In this document: in pieces, positions 14,601-19,938 of the stretch
Layout of the letters: the number at the start of each line of letters is the position of its first letter
Position numbering within the stretch: position 1 is the stretch's first letter
Assembly (NCBI GenBank): GCA_903873955.1
Contig: CAIQQL010000065.1
Coordinates: 1 to 19,938, forward strand
Direction: 5' to 3'
Length of the DNA: 19,938 bases
Origin: an uncultured archaeon
Lineage (GTDB): Archaea > Nanobdellota > Nanobdellia > Pacearchaeales > GW2011-AR1
Position numbers and translations under genes: made by a program
The notes under the pieces: model-generated
Databases searched by the model: none
The model's input: the letters and a program-made list of their open reading frames with translations, nothing else
What the model was told of the DNA's origin: nothing

Positions 14601-15578
14601 ATGGCAGCAGAACTCAGTGTTGAGGAACAATTATCTCTTATCAAGAAGAATACTGAAGAAATTGTCAGTGAAGAGGCGCTTGTAGCACTTCTCAAGGCTA
14701 AGAAGAAGCCTGTCGTCTATTGCGGTTATGAACCAAGCGGGCCTATGCATCTCGGACATTTTGTCACCATCACCAAGCTTATGGACCTGGAAAAGGCAGG
14801 CTTTCATGTAAAGATCCTTCTAGCCGATGTTCATGCTATCCTCAACCGTAAAGGAAGCGAACAGGATATTGAACGTGAAGTCGAGAACTGGAGAAAGACG
14901 GTTAAGGCAATCGGCATCCATGCCGAGATGGTTCTAGGAAGCGATTTTCAGTTCAAACGGGAATATCAACTCGATGTCATGCGACTTGCCCAGCATTCCA
15001 CTATCCAGCGAGGACTCAGAAGCATGCAGGAAATTGCACGAGATATTGACAATGCCACCATCTCCCAGCTCTGGTATCCTCTGATGCAGGTTGCAGATAT
15101 CAAACATCTGGCAGTCGATGTTGCTTTGGGAGGTCTTGAGCAGCGTAAAGTGCATATGATCGGCAAGGATATGTCCAGCGTATTAGGTTATGACTTTGTA
15201 GCTCTCCATACCCCTCTTATCACATCTCTTAAGGGCCCTGGTCAAAAAATGTCAAAGTCTATTCCTGGATCAGGCATAGCAGTGACTGACTCAGATGAGG
15301 AAATCAAAAAGACGCTAAAGGGAGCTTATTGCCCTGAAAAGATAGCGGCGGATAATCCTATCTTACAGATTGCTCGACTGATCATCTTTCCTCGTTTTGC
15401 TTCCTTTGAAATAACTCGTCCTGAAAAGTTTGGCGGGAACCTCTCCTTTAAGACCTATGAATCCCTTGAAGGGGATTATGTTGCCGGGAAGATTCATCCT
15501 TTGGATCTTAAGAGCGCAGTTGGCGTATATCTAGAAAAAATCGTCAAACCTATTCGTGACAACTGGAAAACTGCTTAA
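14601..15578 (+). CDS. tyrS: Tyrosyl-tRNA synthetase (archaeal type)
   Basis: Class I enzyme that charges tRNA-Tyr with tyrosine. The HIGH motif appears as HLGH (H50-H53 in EPSGPMHLGHF). KMSKS is intact at 216-220, where the Methanocaldococcus enzyme has KMSSS. Tyrosine-pocket residues of the archaeal enzyme are kept: Y40 (VVYCGYEPSG) and the Y, Q, D and Q of WYPLMQVADIKHL...GGLEQRKVHM. The 325 residues match the compact archaeal/eukaryotic form without an S4 domain. The C-terminal RPEKFGGNLSFKTYESLE block and HPLDLKSAVGVYLEKIVKPIR are typical of this family. Start chosen from the TATA spacing. It stands alone between its own promoter and a T/A-rich end shared with the convergent gene. TrpRS is excluded by the pocket residues. 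Confidence 0.97.
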   Translation: MAAELSVEEQLSLIKKNTEEIVSEEALVALLKAKKKPVVYCGYEPSGPMHLGHFVTITKLMDLEKAGFHVKILLADVHAILNRKGSEQDIEREVENWRKTVKAIGIHAEMVLGSDFQFKREYQLDVMRLAQHSTIQRGLRSMQEIARDIDNATISQLWYPLMQVADIKHLAVDVALGGLEQRKVHMIGKDMSSVLGYDFVALHTPLITSLKGPGQKMSKSIPGSGIAVTDSDEEIKKTLKGAYCPEKIAADNPILQIARLIIFPRFASFEITRPEKFGGNLSFKTYESLEGDYVAGKIHPLDLKSAVGVYLEKIVKPIRDNWKTA

Positions 15579-15604
15579 CTCTTTTTAAAAATTTAAAATC
15601 TTCC
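15579..15604. terminator. Bidirectional A/T-rich terminator between convergent genes
   Basis: The 26-nt gap between the tyrS stop and the stop of the convergent - strand gene reads T5-A5-T3-A4, giving T-runs on both strands. Such tracts can stop archaeal transcription from either side. Confidence 0.45.
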
Positions 15605-16021
15605 CTATTTGAAAGGAACATCTATTACTCTGGCCAGTCTAGATGCAAGGTTATGAGAAATATGATTCTCGTTTGCCCATTCACAAAGATGTACAGGATT
15701 TATCCTGGTTTCATTCCCCTCTGATCTATGATGCAGGCAGTTATACCTTTGCAATTCGCCTTGGATAAGTTTACGTTGTATCTCGACCGGGAGACCATCT
15801 ATAAAATATCTCTCAATTAAACTTTCTCTGGTTGCATGTAATTCATGTATTAAGTCCTCTTCAGGTCCAGATCTTTGTTGCTCAGGTATCTGCTCAGTGT
15901 TAAGGTAGACCTGAAGCAGGTAGTCTATTGTTCCAGGCACACCTATATCGTGCCCTGCTTTTTCACTCAGATACCACTTCGTCTGATCAATTCGGTTACG
16001 AGCATCATATTGTTCATTCAT
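15605..16021 (-). CDS. Hypothetical protein, 138 residues
   Basis: Not recognised. Soluble, charged and predicted mostly helical, with no signal peptide or membrane segment. Visible points: an N-terminal block DQTKWYLSEKAGHDIGVPG followed by IDYLLQVYL, with a WYLSEKAG-HD-IG core that may be a conserved motif; a central acidic-to-basic helix (EEDLIHELHATRESLIERYF); and a C-terminal NPVHLCEWANENHISHNLASRLARVIDV that could be a small DNA-binding-like helical pair. The two cysteines are not arranged as a zinc site. ATG 16021 lies about 28 nt from a TATA-like GATTAAAAAG on the - strand, so the gene is probably leaderless and monocistronic. Codon use looks like its neighbours. Function unknown. Confidence 0.7.
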   Translation of the reverse strand: MNEQYDARNRIDQTKWYLSEKAGHDIGVPGTIDYLLQVYLNTEQIPEQQRSGPEEDLIHELHATRESLIERYFIDGLPVEIQRKLIQGELQRYNCLHHRSEGNETRINPVHLCEWANENHISHNLASRLARVIDVPFK

Positions 16022-16044
16022 GGGAAGATAATACCTTCCTCACC

Positions 16045-16054
16045 CTTTTTAATC
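16045..16054 (-). promoter_or_regulatory. TATA-like element for the 138-residue hypothetical
   Basis: GATTAAAAAG on the - strand, about 28 nt before ATG 16021. It is weaker than the other boxes. It lies in the 148-nt gap between two - strand genes, which otherwise shows only a 6-bp inverted repeat (16113-16118 / 16138-16143) after the GTPase stop. Confidence 0.45.
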
Positions 16055-16169
16055 CTTTCGTTTTTACCCCTATGTCTTAATCACAAATTCCAGGTTTCAT
16101 TTCTTTTCAAAGGATAAGTGATAAATGATGATTTTTTCTTATCTGAGAAAGAATCTAATCTCTGGTCTT

Positions 16170-17078
16170 TTATATTCCGTGGAATTCAACAATATCTCTG
16201 TCTTTCAAGACATGACTTAATCCTACCTTCTGGTTTGGGAACTTTGAGGAAGGACCTGTGACTCTTGTCTCTTTAATTTTTGTTGAAAATCCTTTGTAAA
16301 TCTTCTCGGCAACCTCTTTTACGGTTGGACTTGTTCTCATCACCATCGGTATCTTACTCACGACTTTTCCTGGTTCTTTAAGATAAATGCGATTGACTTT
16401 CATCTCACTGAGGATCTTTTCCTTAAGCTGATCTATATTGAAACCGGTCTGTGCAGAAATGATGATTGCGTTCAGTTTCTTGCTCTTGATTTTCTCTTCT
16501 AATTTACGTAGGGCATTAGCCTCCAGCAAGTCTGCTTTATTGATGACGATGATCTTTTTACCTTGCGTCCTTGAAAGGACAGGGTTTATCTTTTCCAGGT
16601 CCTCTATCTGTTCTACCACCAGGAGCATACAATCTGCCGTATTTGCTATTCCTATATCAAACGCTTCTGACCCTATGCTTGGAAGGTCAACCATCTGCGC
16701 CCTTACCCCCTCATAATCAAATGTCCCAATCTCCGGTACTTTTGATGTGAATGGATATGAGTCCACTCTTGGACGTGCATTTGTCAGCCTACTTATCAGC
16801 TGGCTTTTTCCTCCGTTGGTTAGACCTAATAACACAATCTGAAACCCTTCTTTTTTGATTGCTTTTTTTGTTGTCTTTCCTGTCGATTTTGCTTTCTCTT
16901 TCTTTTCCTGGAATTTTTTGAGGCGTGCTTTTAGCCCTGCACGCAGGTTTTCTGCGCCCTTATGGCTAGGAGCCTTACTGATCATCTCCTCTAATGCACG
17001 AATCTTCTCATCCAGGGTCTGGGCCTGAAAGAACGCCCGTTCAGCGTTGATATATTCATAATCTGCGTTGATTGGCAT
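16170..17078 (-). CDS. DRG/Obg-family GTPase with TGS domain
   Basis: Translation-associated P-loop GTPase of the DRG group (archaeal and eukaryotic relatives of Obg), expected to act on or near ribosomes. Residues 1-75 are a basic helical arm (AERAFFQAQTLDEKIRALEE..., then a Lys-rich linker). The G domain begins near 78: G1 GLTNGGKS, G2 within YPFTSKVPEIG, G3 DLPSIG (usually DTPG-like or DLPG), G4 NKAD and G5 SAQTG. The C-terminal ~75 residues from IYLKEPGK to VEFHGI form a TGS domain, ending with the usual LKDRDIVEFHG pattern. At 302 residues it is shorter than full DRG proteins (about 365) and appears to lack the S5D2-like insertion. The start fits the TATA box 26 nt upstream. Single-gene unit. 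Confidence 0.92.
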   Translation of the reverse strand: MPINADYEYINAERAFFQAQTLDEKIRALEEMISKAPSHKGAENLRAGLKARLKKFQEKKEKAKSTGKTTKKAIKKEGFQIVLLGLTNGGKSQLISRLTNARPRVDSYPFTSKVPEIGTFDYEGVRAQMVDLPSIGSEAFDIGIANTADCMLLVVEQIEDLEKINPVLSRTQGKKIIVINKADLLEANALRKLEEKIKSKKLNAIIISAQTGFNIDQLKEKILSEMKVNRIYLKEPGKVVSKIPMVMRTSPTVKEVAEKIYKGFSTKIKETRVTGPSSKFPNQKVGLSHVLKDRDIVEFHGI

Positions 17079-17099
17079 AGGATTCTGACGTATGGAGAA

Positions 17100-17107
17100 T
17101 TTATAAA
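17100..17107 (-). promoter_or_regulatory. TATA box for the DRG-like GTPase gene
   Basis: TTTATAAA, self-complementary, centred 26 nt before ATG 17078 on the - strand. It predicts a leaderless mRNA. Confidence 0.6.
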
Positions 17108-17280
17108 CTTGTTTTGCATCTCACGGCTCTAAAGAATTTGCGGATTGGGCTGGCGTTCGTTATGCGCCCTATTCTAATGCTTCTCTTTATCGAGCCAATG
17201 CGCAGCGATTGGTTTCCAGTAATCCTCAACTTGACCTTATGTGCCCCTAGTGAACTTCTCTCATTAAATGACCTGCTGGC
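17107..17280. other. Gene-free stretch with start-less open frames
   Basis: Gap between the GTPase promoter and the end of the next - strand gene, with a higher GC feel than its neighbours. On + the frame 17107-17250 is open for 47 codons (HGSKEFADWAGVRYAPYSN...) but has no ATG or GTG start. On - a frame reading GAHKVKVEDYWKPIAAHW also lacks a start. A short inverted repeat CCAAT/ATTGG is present. It may be decayed coding sequence or chance. Confidence 0.3.
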
Positions 17281-17811
17281 TCAATGAGCTTTTTGGGTTC
17301 GATAGAACCTTTTTTCACAGTCTGGGCATAGACCATCACTCATCTCGGAATATTCGTAAAGTCTTTTCCGTAAACTTTCATCACCTATCTCCTGCTCATC
17401 CATCCAACGATTTTTCCATGCATATCTTCTTGAGCCATGTACATCTTTAAACCCTTTACAGCGGCTTGCAAGCATATCAAAATCGACTGTCAAGCTCAAG
17501 CTCTCTTCAAGCGTTAGTGAATCTGTCAGCCCTGGCGGCAGGATTCTTTCAAGTATGATCAGGTTCCTCTTACTAAGTATCAGCTCTTTTTTACGAAGAA
17601 CATCCAATGCTTCCCTAAGCGCATGATAATGTTCACTGTATTTCCTTGCATCAGAACTAGATGCGGAACTATTGACTTTGCTCTTTTGTTTATTGAACCA
17701 TATAATCTCTTCATATAAACCCTGAATTGTAGTCGAAATTATCGCGCTTCGTATGTGACCTTCAGTCGGTTCAAGATAATTGGATTGACTTCTAAATTCT
17801 CCTTCAGCCAT
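17281..17811 (-). CDS. Hypothetical protein with C-terminal CPDC tail
   Basis: Function unknown. The longest frame starts at GTG 17829 (182 residues), but ATG 17811 (176 residues, MAEGEFRSQ) is preferred because a TATA element is centred 25 nt upstream, as for the neighbouring leaderless genes. The first ~110 residues are helical and charged (GLYEEIIWFNKQKSK; EALDVLRKKELILSKRNLIILERIL) with a Ser-rich stretch. The last ~55 residues read LASRCKGFKDVHG, then SDGLCPDCEKRFY. This resembles the CASCKKIRDD-G-W...SHGICPDCxxKxYP tail seen after PAS and receiver-type sensor domains, with one expected Cys missing. A metal-binding or regulatory tail is possible. No sensor domain is attached. The likeness is tentative. 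Confidence 0.7.
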   Translation of the reverse strand: MAEGEFRSQSNYLEPTEGHIRSAIISTTIQGLYEEIIWFNKQKSKVNSSASSSDARKYSEHYHALREALDVLRKKELILSKRNLIILERILPPGLTDSLTLEESLSLTVDFDMLASRCKGFKDVHGSRRYAWKNRWMDEQEIGDESLRKRLYEYSEMSDGLCPDCEKRFYRTQKAH

Positions 17812-17832
17812 ACTTCTATAGATTTTCACTCC

Positions 17833-17839
17833 TTATAAA
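17833..17839 (-). promoter_or_regulatory. TATA box that favours the ATG 17811 start
   Basis: TTTATAA on the - strand, centred 25 nt before ATG 17811 but only 7 nt before GTG 17829. A transcript from this box would begin downstream of the GTG, which argues for the shorter protein. Confidence 0.55.
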
Positions 17840-17916
17840 CCTTATTATTGTAACCCCTTATGAGTGATATCATTTCATCCTCTTTTTATCATCACCTCTG
17901 ATTTTTATTGCAGAGC

Positions 17917-17927
17917 CTTTATTAATA
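17917..17927 (+). promoter_or_regulatory. TATA-like element for the M16 peptidase gene
   Basis: CTTTATTAATA centred about 25 nt before ATG 17947, in the divergent gap shared with the - strand hypothetical. Confidence 0.5.
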
Positions 17928-17946
17928 CTCTTCCCGTTTTTCCATT

Positions 17947-19146
17947 ATGCAGTTTTCAAGAAAGAGGCTCAGGAATGGCATGACTGTCCTTTTTGAAAAA
18001 CGAGACCTTCCCGTAGTCTCCGTAAGTATCTCCAATCGTTTTGGAGCGGCCTATGAGTCCTCTACCCTTAAGGGAATCGCCCATGTCATCGAACATTCTG
18101 TCTTCATGGGGACCAAGACAAGAAGCCATGAACAGATTTCCAGCGAGATTGAAAAAAGAGGCGGAATACTCAATGCATTTACTTCCCATGAAATAACCTC
18201 TTTCTGGTTCAAGCTTCCGAGTGAACATCTTTTCACCGGTCTTACTATTCTTTCAGACCTGCTTTTACATCCTCTCTTCAATGAAAAGAAGTTTGAGAAA
18301 GAAAAAAGAGTCATCATTGAAGAAATAAAGATGTATCACGATGACCCCGCCCGATCAGCCCAGGATCTCATCCTTGAAAATCTTTATACCAAACCCTTTG
18401 GGCAGGGGATTGCAGGTGACGCGAGAACTGTCTCTTCGTTGACCCGAGATTTCACCTATGATTACTTTAAAGGCGTATACTCTCCTGAGCATTATATCGT
18501 CACCGTTGTTGGTAACGCTAATTTTGCGAAAATCTGCGCGTTTTTGGAAGATACCTTCAAATTGGAAAAGCATAAGCCCCTCTCTTTTTCGGTGACCAAG
18601 AAAAATGGAACAACTATAGAGAAACGAAAGGGCATTGACCAAGCCCATTTTGTCTTCGCAGTCCATGCTCCGTTACCAGGAGAACGTGCATGTTATGCCT
18701 TAGAACTTCTTGACGCCTATCTTGCCAGCGGCATGTCCTCACAGCTTTTTTTGAAAATCCGAGAAGAAAAAGGTCTTGCTTATACGATACAAAGCGCACT
18801 TAACGCTGAAAAGAATTATTCTTTTTATAGTCTCTATACGGGCACTACTGCAAAGGCCATCCCTCTTATCCAAAAGATCATTCTTGAGGAACTTTCCAAA
18901 CTTCAGCATATGACCTCGCTGCAGCTTGACGAATCCAAAGAACGCCTCATTGGTCTTGCTCATCTCTCCAAGGAAGAGAGCACCAAGGTCATGATGGACC
19001 TTCTCTTTACAGAATATGCCACCAAAGCTGAAGATTATTATGCCCGTGAACGAATCCTTTCTTCCATCACATTATCCGAGGTTCGGGCACTGGCAAAATC
19101 CCTTTCTCTGTCCTCGTTTAGCACTGTCTCCATCATCCCTGCTTAA
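17947..19146 (+). CDS. M16-family zinc metallopeptidase
   Basis: Insulinase/mitochondrial-processing-peptidase-type protease that degrades or trims peptides. The inverted zinc motif HxxEH is intact (H46-V-I-E49-H50), and the distal zinc ligand is E125/E126 in VIIEEIKMYHDDP, at the expected ~76-residue spacing. The N-terminal catalytic domain spans about 1-210. The C-terminal M16 domain follows, with FKGVYSPEHYIVTVVGN at the junction and GMSSQLFLKIREEKGLAYTIQSAL as the conserved R/Y loop. At 399 residues it is a single-unit M16B enzyme. No signal peptide is seen, so it should be cytoplasmic. M16B proteases often act as pairs of active and inactive subunits; no partner gene is adjacent. ATG start set by TATA spacing. 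The thpR gene follows after 45 nt, apparently with its own weak promoter. Confidence 0.95.
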   Translation: MQFSRKRLRNGMTVLFEKRDLPVVSVSISNRFGAAYESSTLKGIAHVIEHSVFMGTKTRSHEQISSEIEKRGGILNAFTSHEITSFWFKLPSEHLFTGLTILSDLLLHPLFNEKKFEKEKRVIIEEIKMYHDDPARSAQDLILENLYTKPFGQGIAGDARTVSSLTRDFTYDYFKGVYSPEHYIVTVVGNANFAKICAFLEDTFKLEKHKPLSFSVTKKNGTTIEKRKGIDQAHFVFAVHAPLPGERACYALELLDAYLASGMSSQLFLKIREEKGLAYTIQSALNAEKNYSFYSLYTGTTAKAIPLIQKIILEELSKLQHMTSLQLDESKERLIGLAHLSKEESTKVMMDLLFTEYATKAEDYYARERILSSITLSEVRALAKSLSLSSFSTVSIIPA

Positions 19147-19164
19147 TCCTTTTTTCGTAAGATT

Positions 19165-19174
19165 CTTAAGATAA
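19165..19174 (+). promoter_or_regulatory. Weak TATA-like element for thpR
   Basis: CTTAAGATAA about 24 nt before ATG 19192. It is a poor match, so read-through from the M16 gene is also plausible. Confidence 0.35.
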
Positions 19175-19191
19175 TCCCTCCTTTTTCGGTC

Positions 19192-19764
19192 ATGTGCGCT
19201 TCCTTAATCGTAAAACCAGAACTGACGCGCTCTTTCATCGCCCTTCAATTTCCAGAGGAGGTCGTCAAAGAAATCGCAAGAGTGCAAGATCTGCTTTCCA
19301 ATCAACATTTTATAGGGAAGCTTACTGAACTAGAGAACCTGCATCTCACCTTGAAATTTCTTGGAGAACTTGATGAGGAAAAATTATCCAAGGTCAAAAC
19401 TTTCCTTGCATCCCTTCATTTTCCTTCCTTTGAAGCAAAACTCGGCCCTCTCGGCATTTTTCATTACAGAGGCAATCCCCATCTTCTCTGGGTGAAGCTT
19501 CTCGGGAAAGAACTCTACATGTTGCAAGAAAATATTGATACAATCTTATCTCCTCTTTTTCCAGTTGAGGAACGGTTCATGGGGCATCTTACTCTCGCCC
19601 GCATTAGATACGTGAAACATAAAGAAGGATTTGAGACATATCTAAAAAGCATCCATGTAAAAGAGCTTTCTTTTCCCGTCACCTCTTTCTCTCTTTTGCG
19701 GTCTGAGCTCACCAGAAGAGGCCCGATTTATACCCCTCTTCAAACTTATCCTTTAGAACATTAG
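19192..19764 (+). CDS. thpR: RNA 2',3'-cyclic phosphodiesterase ThpR (2H family)
   Basis: 2H-superfamily phosphoesterase (formerly 2'-5' RNA ligase) that opens 2',3'-cyclic phosphate ends of RNA such as processed tRNA halves. Both HxTx motifs are present: H51-L-T53-L (NLHLTLKFLGEL) and H132-L-T134-L (FMGHLTLARIRY; the second usually has Pro before His). RSFIALQFPEE near the N-terminus is the usual family start (R-x-FIA-(L/I)). Here it is preceded by 12 extra residues from ATG 19192; no nearer ATG, GTG or TTG exists in frame. The 190 residues match the family. It follows the M16 gene on the same strand. Its stop TAG directly precedes a 7-bp hairpin. The family call is secure; the physiological substrate is not known from sequence. 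Confidence 0.95.
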   Translation: MCASLIVKPELTRSFIALQFPEEVVKEIARVQDLLSNQHFIGKLTELENLHLTLKFLGELDEEKLSKVKTFLASLHFPSFEAKLGPLGIFHYRGNPHLLWVKLLGKELYMLQENIDTILSPLFPVEERFMGHLTLARIRYVKHKEGFETYLKSIHVKELSFPVTSFSLLRSELTRRGPIYTPLQTYPLEH

Positions 19765-19783
19765 AAGGGATTAAATATCCCTT
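19765..19783. promoter_or_regulatory. Hairpin overlapping the TATA box of the last gene
   Basis: AAGGGAT (19765-19771) and ATCCCTT (19777-19783) form a 7-bp inverted repeat around TAAAT, starting right after the thpR stop. The same bases contain a TATA-like GATTAAATAT (19769-19778) centred 25 nt before ATG 19799. The palindrome could be an RNA hairpin ending thpR, a symmetric regulator site over the promoter, or both. Confidence 0.5.
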
Positions 19784-19798
19784 CTTTCTTTTAACATC

Positions 19799-19938
19799 AT
19801 GAGATTTGAGGTGCAGATAGGCAGAAAACAAGTCTATGCTTTTCTTATCAGTCTTGTCGTCTTGACCAGTTTCAGTTTTGTCCTTTCCTATAATACGAAT
19901 TTCAACGCTCCTGCCACCTCTGCCCAGGTTGTCGGCCA
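19799..19938 (+). CDS. Start of a secreted or membrane-anchored protein (3' end outside window)
   Basis: Only 46 codons are visible. ATG 19799 is followed by MRFEVQIGRKQVYAFLISL and a hydrophobic helix (about residues 12-30, VYAFLISLVVLTSFSFVLSY), then a polar Asn/Ala/Thr stretch (NTNFNAPATSAQVVG). This is the shape of a signal peptide or N-terminal anchor with basic residues before the helix. Short signal-anchor proteins of this kind are common in DPANN archaea. The frame stays open to the window edge, and the TATA element 25 nt upstream supports the start. Too short for a family call. Confidence 0.65.
   Translation, partial: MRFEVQIGRKQVYAFLISLVVLTSFSFVLSYNTNFNAPATSAQVVG

Noticed and set aside
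16113..16143. 6-bp inverted repeat GATAAG/CTTATC after the GTPase stop, as terminator
   Set aside because: Short stem with a 19-nt loop; too weak to list, though termination in this region is likely.
16125..16146. ATGATGA followed by CTGA, like a C/D box guide RNA
   Set aside because: Only one C-like and one D-like box at half spacing; no C' box and no terminal stem. Probably chance in a T/A-rich gap.
17295..17309. GGTTC-GATA-GAACC, resembling a tRNA T-arm
   Set aside because: No acceptor, D or anticodon arm lies around it, and it falls inside the coding end of the - strand hypothetical gene.

Overview
The window reads as part of an archaeal chromosome. It carries both subunits of DNA polymerase D (found only in archaea), an Orc1/Cdc6 initiator, an archaeal-type TyrRS of about 325 residues and a DRG-type GTPase. 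Most free-standing genes have a TATA-like element centred about 24-28 nt upstream of the start codon, as expected for leaderless archaeal mRNAs. The compact gene set, the AlaE-like exporter, the small membrane proteins and the short signal-anchor protein at the right edge fit a DPANN archaeon of the Woesearchaeota/Pacearchaeota type. That placement is inference. No rRNA, tRNA, CRISPR array, insertion sequence or phage gene was seen.

Layout. (1) Positions 1-7047, + strand: a replication operon of orc1/cdc6 (5' end cut by the window), PolD small subunit DP1, an HD-domain phosphohydrolase and PolD large subunit DP2. The genes overlap or abut, and a hairpin plus T-tract follows. (2) Positions 7148-11523, + strand: a second operon of MoxR AAA+ ATPase, DUF58 protein, membrane-anchored VWA protein and a Gln-rich membrane protein with a DUF4129-like tail. 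This resembles the bacterial Bat (MoxR/VWA) module. (3) Positions 11527-13158, - strand: a UDP-glucuronate 4-epimerase-like gene followed by an AlaE-like exporter gene split by a frameshift in an A7 run. (4) Positions 13263-15578, + strand: two small membrane proteins (one DUF4190-like) and tyrosyl-tRNA synthetase, each with its own promoter. (5) Positions 15605-17829, - strand: a hypothetical protein, a DRG/Obg-type GTPase with a TGS domain and a second hypothetical with a Cys-rich tail. (6) Positions 17947-19938, + strand: an M16 zinc peptidase, the 2H phosphoesterase ThpR and the start of a secreted or anchored protein cut by the window.

How the parts work together. Region 1 links origin recognition, replicative synthesis and, through the HD enzyme, possibly nucleotide-pool control. 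Region 2 is probably a chaperone-like ATPase with VWA adaptors acting at the membrane. The rest are mostly independent single-gene units. The observations most worth checking are the changed metal-ligand residues in the DP1 exonuclease site, the HD gene placed between the PolD subunits, and the homopolymer frameshift in the exporter gene.
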